28,246 nt of DNA from DATKSG01 sp035531775 (GTDB lineage: Bacteria; Actinomycetota; Acidimicrobiia; Acidimicrobiales; UBA8190), in assembly GCA_035531775.1 (NCBI GenBank), contig DATKSG010000058.1:1-28246 (forward strand), given 5' to 3'. Below are positions 7,372 to 18,478 of the stretch, one piece after another. The notes under the pieces are model-generated. The model had not been told where the DNA came from. It saw only the letters and a program-made list of their open reading frames with translations, and did not search any database. Both the position numbers and the translations under genes were made by a program. Each line of letters begins with the position of its first letter. Positions within the stretch are counted from its first letter, which is position 1.

Positions 7372-7512
7372 GCGCCGGCGGAAGCCACGAGCCGTTGCAC
7401 ATCGGCATCCTAGAAGCGTTGTATCCTGGTCGGGCTGCAGCTGGGCCAGCGTCGTCCCGGGCGGCTCCGCACGACTGCTGTCGCGCGCCACCGACCCACG
7501 GAGCATCCTTAA
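7372..7512. promoter_or_regulatory. Divergent intergenic region between thiO and gltB
   Basis: This 141-base stretch must carry the start signals of both the thi cluster and gltBD. Three ATCCT pentamers (near 7407, 7423 and 7504) are the only repeated words I see. TATCCT at 7422-7427 could be a -10 for gltB, and TAGGAT on the minus strand (7407-7412) one for thiO, but neither has a convincing -35. I searched for the conserved TPP-riboswitch core on both strands and did not find it. GGAG nine bases before the GTG at 7513 is a plausible ribosome site for gltB. Confidence 0.4.
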
Positions 7513-12090
<4,578 letters not shown>

Positions 12091-12095
12091 CGGTC

Positions 12096-13658
12096 ATGGG
12101 CAAAGTCACCGGCTTCATGGAGTTCCCCCGCCGCTTGCCGGCGCGCCGGCCGGTACCGGTGCGCCTGCGTGACTGGCGCGAGGTGTACGAGCCTTTCCCC
12201 GAGGACGAGGCCAGAGCCCAGGCGGCGCGATGCATGGACTGCGGCATCCCCTTCTGCCACGAGGGCTGTCCTCTCGGCAACCTGATCCCGGAGTGGAACC
12301 ACCTGGCCTACCAAGGCGACTGGTACGACGCCGTGGAACGGCTACACGCCACCAACAACTTTCCCGAGTTCACCGGGCGCCTGTGCCCGGCCCCGTGCGA
12401 GGGGGCCTGCGTGCTCGGCATCAATGCCGAGCCGGTGGCCATCGAGCGCGTCGAGTACGAGATCGCCGAGCGGGCCTGGTCCGAAGGCTGGGTGAGCCCC
12501 CAGGTGCCGTCCGAGCGCAGCGGCCGGTCGGTGGCCGTGGTGGGCTCGGGACCGGCCGGCCTGGCCTGCGCCCAGCAACTGGCCCGGGCCGGGCACCGGG
12601 TGGTGGTCTACGAGCGGGCCGAGCGTCCCGGGGGGCTGCTTCGTTACGGCATCCCCGAGTTCAAGATGGAGAAAGCCGTCCTCGATCGCCGGCTCGGGCA
12701 GTTGCGGGCCGAGGGCGTGGAGTTCCGCTGTTCCACGGCGGTCGGCGCCGTCGCCGGCGCACCGGACGAGGCACCCGACGAGGCCGATACGTCGGTCGAG
12801 CCCGGGTTCCGCCGTGGTCTGGGCACGGCCAACGCCCCGGATCTCAAGGTGATTGCGGCGGCGAAGCTCACCGCCGCCTACGACGCCGTGGTGCTGGCCG
12901 GCGGGGCCACGTGGCCGAGGGACCTCCCCATCGAAGGACGACACCTGCGTGGCGTGCACTACGCCATGGAGTACCTGAAGCCCTCCAACCTGGTGCGCGA
13001 AGGAGCCCTGGAGCAGAGCCCGGTGCACGCCCGAGGAAAACACGTGATCATCATCGGGGGCGGCGACACCGGCGCCGACTGCCTGGGCACGGCGCACCGC
13101 CAGGGAGCGCGCAGCGTGCAGCAACTCGAGATCCTGCCGCGGCCTGCCGAGTCGCGGCCCGAGGACAACCCGTGGCCCACCTGGCCGCTCATCTTCCGGA
13201 CCTCCTCGGCCCACGAGGAGGGGGGCGAACGCATCTACTCGGTAACGGCCAGTGCCTTCGTCGATGACGGCACCGGCGCCGTGCGGGCCCTGCGCGGCCA
13301 CGAGGTGCGTCCCGACACAGTGAACGGCCGTCTCGGCTTCGCCAAGGTGGAGGGCAGCGACTTCGAGCTGCCCTGCGATCTGGTGCTGCTGGCCATGGGG
13401 TTCCTGGGCGCCGAGCGCCTCGGTGTGGTGGCTGAGCTCGGCGTGGCCCTCGACGAGCGTGGCTCGGTATCAGCCGACGCCCAGTGGCGCACCAATGTCG
13501 AGGGCGTCTTCGTGTGCGGGGATATGACGAGGGGACAGAGCCTCATCGTTTGGGCCATCGCCGAGGGGCGTTCGTGCGCGGCCAGCGTCGATAGCCTCCT
13601 GATGGGAGAGTCGGCCCTTCCGGCTCCGCTGGTGCCGGGCCAGTTGGCGCTGCGCTGA
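12096..13658 (+). CDS. gltD: Glutamate synthase (NADPH) small subunit
   Basis: GltD is the FAD and iron-sulfur subunit that passes electrons from NADPH to GltB. The 520-residue product has N-terminal cysteines for two 4Fe-4S clusters (Cys46, 49, 54 and 58, then Cys97, 101 and 105), an FAD loop GSGPAG (150-155), RPGGLLRYGIPEFKM (177-191), the NADPH loop GGGDTG (321-326), ATG-like LLAMGFLG (431-438) and the terminal GVFVCGDMTRGQSLIVWAIAEGR. It begins five bases after gltB, so the two are one operon. It is longer than the usual 480-490 residues. The excess is mostly an acidic, Ala/Pro-rich insertion at about residues 220-250, between the first nucleotide domain strand (STAVG) and the conserved AAYDAVVLAGGA. 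This should be a surface loop and not affect the active centre. Confidence 0.97.
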   Translation: MGKVTGFMEFPRRLPARRPVPVRLRDWREVYEPFPEDEARAQAARCMDCGIPFCHEGCPLGNLIPEWNHLAYQGDWYDAVERLHATNNFPEFTGRLCPAPCEGACVLGINAEPVAIERVEYEIAERAWSEGWVSPQVPSERSGRSVAVVGSGPAGLACAQQLARAGHRVVVYERAERPGGLLRYGIPEFKMEKAVLDRRLGQLRAEGVEFRCSTAVGAVAGAPDEAPDEADTSVEPGFRRGLGTANAPDLKVIAAAKLTAAYDAVVLAGGATWPRDLPIEGRHLRGVHYAMEYLKPSNLVREGALEQSPVHARGKHVIIIGGGDTGADCLGTAHRQGARSVQQLEILPRPAESRPEDNPWPTWPLIFRTSSAHEEGGERIYSVTASAFVDDGTGAVRALRGHEVRPDTVNGRLGFAKVEGSDFELPCDLVLLAMGFLGAERLGVVAELGVALDERGSVSADAQWRTNVEGVFVCGDMTRGQSLIVWAIAEGRSCAASVDSLLMGESALPAPLVPGQLALR

Positions 13659-13662
13659 CGAG

Positions 13663-13691
13663 CCGGGGCCGCTGCGCTCGCCGGACCCCGG
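13663..13691. terminator. Possible hairpin between convergent gltD and SHOCT genes
   Basis: CCGGGG at 13663-13668 can pair with CCCCGG at 13686-13691 around a 17-base loop, just after the gltD stop and just before the end of the convergent SHOCT gene. No T-tract follows on either strand, so it is at best a weak bidirectional terminator. GC-rich DNA forms such stems by chance. Confidence 0.25.
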
Positions 13692-13697
13692 AAGGCT

Positions 13698-13961
13698 TTA
13701 GAGCGACAGGCGCCCCAGCAACGTGGCTTTGCGGTCCTCGAAGCTCTCGAAATCGATCAGCCCGGCATCGAATTGTTCGTGCAGGGTGGCCACCTGGGCC
13801 AGGATCTCCTCGGTGGGAGCGGAGTCGAGGACGGGCTCATCCACGGGCTCCTCGCCCTCGAGCTGCTCACGGTTCTGGCGCCGGTCGCGCTTGGCCGCCG
13901 CCTTGGCCTGGCGGTCGCGGTCCCGCTGCAACTTGGCGAAGCTGCTTCGCTGAGTAGCCAT
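13698..13961 (-). CDS. Small SHOCT-domain protein
   Basis: The 87-residue protein has a basic, probably helical N-terminal half (MATQRSSFAKLQRDRDRQAK and further Lys/Arg-Ala pairs to about residue 31), an acidic hinge (about 34-50) and a C-terminal SHOCT-like short domain (about 50-85). The SHOCT part is EEILAQVATLHEQFDAGLIDFESFEDRKATLLGRL, split in the usual way into a helix, a G-(L/I)-I/D turn and the ExxK helix. SHOCT domains occur at protein ends and are thought to mediate oligomerisation. The role of this stand-alone form is unknown. The basic N-terminus suggests nucleic-acid or membrane contact, which is inference. It converges on gltD, and TAGGGT on the minus strand (13995-14000) could be its -10. 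Confidence 0.82.
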   Translation of the reverse strand: MATQRSSFAKLQRDRDRQAKAAAKRDRRQNREQLEGEEPVDEPVLDSAPTEEILAQVATLHEQFDAGLIDFESFEDRKATLLGRLSL

Positions 13962-14035
13962 CGTCGTTCCCGTCTGGTCGTGGAGCCGCCTACGACCCTA
14001 CCTCTCTGGTGACCCCCCCAGGTCATGACAGGTGG

Positions 14036-14050
14036 CGAGAGCGCCTCTCG
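14036..14050. terminator. Short perfect hairpin after the lactonase gene
   Basis: CGAGAG (14036-14041) and CTCTCG (14045-14050) form a six-pair stem with a three-base loop, 21 bases past the stop of the minus-strand phosphotriesterase-like gene. No U-tract follows, so if it ends transcription it does so as a stem-only terminator, which is common in actinobacteria. Confidence 0.35.
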
Positions 14051-14071
14051 ATGTTGTTCACGCTGTTTCGT

Positions 14072-15046
14072 TCAGTAGCCGGGGCCGTGGTCGAGCAGGC
14101 GCCGCGGGGCCTGTACCAGCATGGCCTCGACGTGGCCCTCCGCCACCCCCTGGGCGCGTAGTGCGGGAAGCACGTCGTGGGTGATGTGGAGGAAGTGCCA
14201 GTTGGGTACCGCCGCATGCAGCATGTCCTCTTGGAACCAGTCGATGTGGCAGGCGGCGTCGTGCGAGAGCACCATCTGCTCGGCCCGGCCCTCGGCGCAC
14301 AAGGCGGCCACGGTGGCCACCCGCTGCTCGGTGGGGCAGTACACGTCCACGCCGAATCGGTCCATGCCCAGGGTGGAGCCGGCGTCGGCCAGGGCCCCCA
14401 GATAGCCGAGGTCGGTGCTGTCGCCGCTGTGGCCGATGATCACCCGCCCGAGGTCCACCCCTTCCTCGGTGAACACCCGTTGCTGGTCGAGGCCGCGCCG
14501 GGTCGCTGCGTGCGTGTGGGTGGAGATCGGTAAGCCGCTCTGGCGGTGCACGCGGGCCACGGCCCGCAAAACGCGCTCCACGCCCGGCGTGAGCCCGGCC
14601 TCGTCGGTGGCGCACTTCAGGATGCCCGGCCGCACCCCGGTGCCGGCGATGCCCTCCTCGATGTCGTGGAGAAAGAAGTCGTCCAAGATGTCGGTGCCCT
14701 CGGCCCGCATGGCCGCCACCCGCATGTCGAAGTAGTGGGGGAGTACCTCGTAGGTGTAGAGGCCGGTGGCCACCACGATGTGCAACGACACCTGGGAGGC
14801 GACCTCCTGCACGAGCTCGATGTCACGGCCGAGCCCGACCACCGTGAGGTCCACGATGGTGTCCACCCCGGATTCCTTGAGCTCCTGCAGGCGTTCCACC
14901 GCCTGGGCCACCCGGGCGGCGCGGTCCCAACCCGTCGGCCAGTTCATGGCCACCTCGGGGGAGCGCACGAAGACGTGCTCGTGCATCAAGGTGGTGCCGA
15001 GCTCGGCGGCGTCGATGGGGCCGCGCACGGTGTGGATCTGACCCAT
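14072..15046 (-). CDS. Phosphotriesterase-family metal-dependent hydrolase (probable lactonase)
   Basis: This 324-residue TIM-barrel amidohydrolase belongs to the phosphotriesterase (PTE) family. All expected binuclear metal ligands are visible: His22 and His24 in LMHEHVF, the carbamylated Lys144 in ILKCATDE, His177 in ISTHTHA, His206 in VIIGHSGD and Asp263 in LSHDA. Most bacterial members of this type hydrolyse lactones, such as N-acyl-homoserine or other gamma/delta-lactones. Organophosphate hydrolysis is usually a side activity. The true substrate cannot be read here. AGGAG seven bases before the ATG is a good ribosome site. It lies 21 bases downstream of the F420-type PPOX gene and opposite an acyl-CoA synthetase. 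That context suggests opening of a cyclic ester followed by CoA activation, though this is inference. Confidence 0.9.
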   Translation of the reverse strand: MGQIHTVRGPIDAAELGTTLMHEHVFVRSPEVAMNWPTGWDRAARVAQAVERLQELKESGVDTIVDLTVVGLGRDIELVQEVASQVSLHIVVATGLYTYEVLPHYFDMRVAAMRAEGTDILDDFFLHDIEEGIAGTGVRPGILKCATDEAGLTPGVERVLRAVARVHRQSGLPISTHTHAATRRGLDQQRVFTEEGVDLGRVIIGHSGDSTDLGYLGALADAGSTLGMDRFGVDVYCPTEQRVATVAALCAEGRAEQMVLSHDAACHIDWFQEDMLHAAVPNWHFLHITHDVLPALRAQGVAEGHVEAMLVQAPRRLLDHGPGY

Positions 15047-15067
15047 GTTCTTCGCTCCTGGTGTGTC

Positions 15068-15478
15068 TCAGCCGGCCCGGTCGGGTCCGGCGCGTTCGAT
15101 GGTGAGGCGGATGAGCACCCGCTGCTCGGCTTCCATGGCCCGGTGGTACTCGTCCCAATCGGGATGCTCGCCGCTCACCGCCCGGTAGTAGGCATCGAGC
15201 CCGTCCATGGCCCTGGGCAGCTCGACCAGCTCGGTGGGACCTTCCACCTGCACCCACCGGTCGCCGAAGAACGAGTCACCGAAGACACACAGCGACGCGT
15301 AGGGGACACGCCGGAGGTTCTTGGCTTTCATGGCGGTGCGCCGGGTGCTCACCACCACCATGCCGTCCACCACGGCCGCCGCCACCGGCGACAGCTGGGG
15401 GCGCCCGTCGGCCCGGGTGGTGGCCAGCACGGCGTGGTGCTGGATGCGGATAACGTCCAGAGCCTCAGCGGGGTCCAT
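15068..15478 (-). CDS. PPOX-fold, probable F420-dependent oxidoreductase (Rv1155-like)
   Basis: The 136-residue product is a split-barrel pyridoxamine-oxidase-like protein. Its conserved run VLATTRADGRPQLSPVAAAVVDG, then STRRTAMKAKNLRRVPYASLCVFG and WVQVEGPTELVELP matches the PPOX-class F420-binding group represented by Rv1155, in which the basic residues (R/K near KAKNLRR) contact the F420 phosphate and tail. Members reduce F420 partners or a variety of small molecules. No specific substrate can be assigned. The presence of FbiC later in the window shows that the cell can make F420. The frame is open to an ATG at 15523. I chose the ATG at 15478 because the family fold begins soon after it. 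The lactonase gene follows after 21 bases, so the two are probably one operon. Confidence 0.82.
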   Translation of the reverse strand: MDPAEALDVIRIQHHAVLATTRADGRPQLSPVAAAVVDGMVVVSTRRTAMKAKNLRRVPYASLCVFGDSFFGDRWVQVEGPTELVELPRAMDGLDAYYRAVSGEHPDWDEYHRAMEAEQRVLIRLTIERAGPDRAG

Positions 15479-15544
15479 GGCGCCGGAGGCTACCGCCGAG
15501 CGGCGCCGGTATGCTCCGCTCATGCCGAGCGCCTGTCATCGCCC

Positions 15545-17176
15545 ATGTTGAGCACCATGCAGGACGGGCCGCTGCTGGTGAGCGGCATCCTCCGCCACGG
15601 CCAGTGCGTCTACGGCGACAGCCAGGTGGTGACGGTGCAGGCCGACGGCTACCGCCAGGCCACCTTCGCCCAGGTGGCCGCCCGGGCCGAGCGACTGGCC
15701 AAGGCCCTGGCCCGCCTGGGGGTGGAGGCCGGTGACCGGGTGGGGACCTTCGCCTGGAACGACCAGGAGCACCTCGAGGCCTACATGGCCGTGCCCTCCA
15801 TGGGGGCGGTGCTGCACACCCTCAACATCCGGCTATTCCCCGAGCAGCTGGCCTACGTGGTGAACCACGCCGAGGACAAGGTGGTCATCGTGGACGCCTC
15901 GGTAGCACCGCTGCTGGCCCGGGTGCGCCACGAGTGCAAGACCGTCGAGCACGTGGTGGTGGTGGGAGAAGGAGACACCACCGGGCTCGGCGACACGCTG
16001 TCCTACGACGACCTGCTGGCGGCGGAGGAACCGGGCATCGCCTGGCCCGAGCTCGACGAACGGTTGGCGGCCGCCATGTGTTACACGAGCGGCACCACCG
16101 GCAACCCCAAGGGCGTTGTCTACTCGCACCGCTCCACCTATCTGCACTCCATGGCCGGCCTGGCCGCCAACTGCGTGGGGGCGGGCGAGGGCGACCGTGT
16201 GCTCGTGATCGTCCCCATGTTCCACGCCAACGCCTGGGGCATGCCCTACACCGCCTTCATGGCCGGCACCGACCTGATCATGCCCGAGCGGTACCTCCAA
16301 GCCGAGCCTCTGGCCCGGATCTTCGCCGAGCAGCGCCCGACGCTGTCACTCGGGGTACCCACCATCTGGAACGACCTGTTGCGCTACAGCCAGACCCACG
16401 AGGTCGATCTTTCGTCGGTGCGGCTACTGACCGCCGGCGGAGCGGCCGTGCCGAGGGCGCTGATGGAGGCGTTTCGAGACCGCTTCGGGGTGGAGATGGT
16501 CCAGGGCTGGGGGATGACCGAGACCAGCCCCGTGTGCGCTCTGGCCCGACCGCCCAAGGGCACACCGGCCGACCAGGAGATGGACTGGCGGGTGAAGGCC
16601 GGCCGGGTGGTGGCCGGGGTCGAGGTGCGCATCGTGGACGAAGACGGCTCGGCCATGGCCGAAGACGGCCGGGCCATCGGGGAGTTCGAGGTGCGCGGCC
16701 CGTGGATCACCGGCTCCTACTACGGCGACCCCAGCGCCGAGCGTTTCCACGACGGCTGGCTGCGCACCGGTGATGTGGGCACCTTGGACGGCCACGGCTT
16801 CATGACCATCTCCGATCGCACCAAGGACGTCATCAAGTCCGGGGGCGAGTGGATCTCGTCGGTCGAGCTCGAGAACGAGGTGATGGCCCACCCCGGCGTC
16901 TTCGAGGCAGCTGTCATCGGCGTGCCCGACCCCAAGTGGGACGAACGGCCGCTGGTGGTGGTGGTTCCGGCCGACGGAGTCCGACCCGACCCGGCCGAGA
17001 TGGTGGAGTTTCTCACCGGGCGCGTGGCCCGGTGGTGGGTGCCCGAGCGTTGGGCGTTCGTCGACGAGCTGCCCAAGACCAGTGTGGGGAAGTTCGACAA
17101 GCGGACGCTGCGCAGCGACGTGGCCGACGGCCGTGTCGAGGTCATCGAGGTCGACCTGCCGGCTCGCCGCGACTGA
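15545..17176 (+). CDS. Fatty-acyl-CoA synthetase (acyl-AMP ligase family)
   Basis: The 543-residue product activates a carboxylic acid by adenylation and transfers it to CoA. ANL-superfamily motifs are complete: the P-loop YTSGTTGNPKG (180-190), FHANAWGMPY (226-235), the GWGMTETSP acid-binding core (321-329), DGWLRTGD (403-410), the hinge DRTKDVIKSGGEWISSVELEN (424-443) and catalytic Lys516 in KTSVGKFDKR. The GGEWISS hinge and overall length fit medium/long-chain fatty-acyl-CoA ligases. Chain length is not readable. The frame is open a long way upstream through the antisense strand of the lactonase and PPOX genes. The ATG at 15545 is the first that fits the family, with ATG 15557 as an alternative. 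No strong ribosome site is visible. TATGCT at 15510-15515 is a possible -10. Confidence 0.94.
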   Translation: MLSTMQDGPLLVSGILRHGQCVYGDSQVVTVQADGYRQATFAQVAARAERLAKALARLGVEAGDRVGTFAWNDQEHLEAYMAVPSMGAVLHTLNIRLFPEQLAYVVNHAEDKVVIVDASVAPLLARVRHECKTVEHVVVVGEGDTTGLGDTLSYDDLLAAEEPGIAWPELDERLAAAMCYTSGTTGNPKGVVYSHRSTYLHSMAGLAANCVGAGEGDRVLVIVPMFHANAWGMPYTAFMAGTDLIMPERYLQAEPLARIFAEQRPTLSLGVPTIWNDLLRYSQTHEVDLSSVRLLTAGGAAVPRALMEAFRDRFGVEMVQGWGMTETSPVCALARPPKGTPADQEMDWRVKAGRVVAGVEVRIVDEDGSAMAEDGRAIGEFEVRGPWITGSYYGDPSAERFHDGWLRTGDVGTLDGHGFMTISDRTKDVIKSGGEWISSVELENEVMAHPGVFEAAVIGVPDPKWDERPLVVVVPADGVRPDPAEMVEFLTGRVARWWVPERWAFVDELPKTSVGKFDKRTLRSDVADGRVEVIEVDLPARRD

Positions 17177-17179
17177 GCG

Positions 17180-17386
17180 GTGGGCGCCGAGGAGCTGGCC
17201 GCCCAGCTTGAAGCCATCGCCGAGGAGCTCGGGCAGCTGGCCTTCGACCGGCTTCGAGAGGCCTCGGCCGAGGCTGGCACGGGCGCTGCCCCCGATCCGG
17301 CGATGCTGGCCGAAGAACGTCGGCTCACCCGGGCCCGCCGGGCCGTGGAGAAGGCGGCCGGGCTGCTCGGCGGTCAGTCGACGTAG
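17180..17386 (+). CDS. Small helical hypothetical protein
   Basis: This 68-residue protein starts at a GTG three bases after the acyl-CoA ligase stop, so it is probably translated from the same message. It is almost entirely helical and charged: AEELAAQLEAIAEELGQLAFDRL, a short Gly/Pro break, then LAEERRLTRARRAVEKAAGLL. It has no membrane segment or cysteine, and I do not recognise a characterised family. Its frame runs 13 bases into the 3' end of the convergent LOG gene. The heptad-like spacing suggests a short coiled-coil or helical hairpin that could bind a partner. A spurious frame is possible but less likely given the fit behind the ligase. Confidence 0.6.
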   Translation: MGAEELAAQLEAIAEELGQLAFDRLREASAEAGTGAAPDPAMLAEERRLTRARRAVEKAAGLLGGQST

Positions 17387-18468
17387 GAGTTGATGACGTC
17401 GATCATCTGGCGCAGCCGGCCGTAGTGGACGCGGTCGAAGCGCAGGGCCAAGCGGGCCAGCTCCACGTGGTCGTCGCTCGAGCGCTCGGGCGACAGGGGC
17501 TTGGTGGGCCGGATCGTGCCCCCGGCCAGGATGTCGGAGAACTGGCGGCTGAGCGCTCCCACCTGCGCCCGTGACGGGGCGCGCTGCATCCGCATCACGA
17601 GCAGGTCGCCCACCCACCGACACGAGTGGTAGTTGCGGTAGTAGCCGAGCAGCTCGTTGGCCGCCTCGTCCACATCGGCCGTCACCTTGTACAGCGAGTG
17701 GTCGTTTTCCGACACGAGCCCCCGGGCGGTGACTTCGTCGCGCACGAAACGCTGCCAGCCCCGCCAGTAGGTGCCGTCGGGCACGTCGAGCAGGACCAGG
17801 GGAGCCGGTTGGGCTTTGCCCGTCTGGAGCAGGGTCAACAGTTCGAAGGCTTCGTCCAGGGTGCCGAAGCCTCCGGGCAACACGGCATAGGCGTCGGACT
17901 CCTTGATGAGCATGAGCTTGCGGGTGAAGAAGTAGCGCATCTCGACGAGCTTGGGGTCCTGGGCGATGAAGGGGTTGGCGCCCTGCTCGAAGGGAAGGCG
18001 GATGTTGACCCCGAGCGAACGCTCGCGCCCGGCGCCCTCCATGCCGGCGGCCATGATCCCGGGCCCCGCTCCTGTGACCACCATCCACCCGGAGTCGGCC
18101 ATGCGCTCGGCCAGGCTCCGGGCCTGTAGGTAGAGCGGGTCGTCGGGCAGGGTGCGAGCCGAGCCGAAGAAGGTGACCTTCATGCCGTGGCGGAAGGGCT
18201 TGAACACCCGGAAGGCCTCGGCCATCTCGGCCAGCGCCGCCGCCGCCAACTTCAGGTCCAAGGAGTCGGTGTGCTCCTCGGCCAGGTGGACCAGGGTGCC
18301 GAGCAGGGCCCGGTAGAGGTCACGGCGCTCGGTGACGCCGAGGGAGTCGAGGAACTCCTCCACCAGCTCGGCCCGCCGGGGGTCCAGGCGCTCCTCGTCC
18401 ACCACCTGGTCGACGTCGGCGGTGTCGGCGGCCAGGGGTGGTACGAGCGGGGGCTCTTGGGCGCTCAC
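17374..18468 (-). CDS. LOG-family protein (TIGR00730-type, cytokinin riboside 5'-monophosphate phosphoribohydrolase-like)
   Basis: The LOG family cleaves nucleoside 5'-monophosphates (N6-modified AMP, or AMP) into base and ribose 5-phosphate. The 364-residue product has a Rossmann-like core starting about residue 95: VTFFGSAR, GWMVVTGAGPGIMAAGMEGA (128-147), SLGVNIRLPFEQ, FTRKLMLIKESDAYAVLPGG (181-200) with the defining PGGFGTLDEAFE motif (198-209) and Arg183/Lys184. It is longer than the classic 190-residue LOG. An N-terminal helical extension of about 95 residues and a C-terminal part of about 80 residues put it with the longer LOG-like proteins, for which a nucleotide role is less certain. 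The GTG start lies ten bases after the fbiC stop, so it belongs to that operon. Former annotation as lysine decarboxylase is not supported. Confidence 0.88.
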   Translation of the reverse strand: MSAQEPPLVPPLAADTADVDQVVDEERLDPRRAELVEEFLDSLGVTERRDLYRALLGTLVHLAEEHTDSLDLKLAAAALAEMAEAFRVFKPFRHGMKVTFFGSARTLPDDPLYLQARSLAERMADSGWMVVTGAGPGIMAAGMEGAGRERSLGVNIRLPFEQGANPFIAQDPKLVEMRYFFTRKLMLIKESDAYAVLPGGFGTLDEAFELLTLLQTGKAQPAPLVLLDVPDGTYWRGWQRFVRDEVTARGLVSENDHSLYKVTADVDEAANELLGYYRNYHSCRWVGDLLVMRMQRAPSRAQVGALSRQFSDILAGGTIRPTKPLSPERSSDDHVELARLALRFDRVHYGRLRQMIDVINSYVD

Positions 18469-18478
18469 TGCGCCTCGT

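Noticed and set aside
14546..15544. Upstream extension of the acyl-CoA ligase frame
   Set aside because: These 333 codons are antisense to the lactonase and PPOX genes and do not resemble any ANL-family domain, whereas the ligase fold starts after 15545.
17374..18468. Lysine decarboxylase annotation for the LOG gene
   Set aside because: The PGGFGTLDE motif defines the LOG phosphoribohydrolase family; the decarboxylase name is a known historical misannotation.
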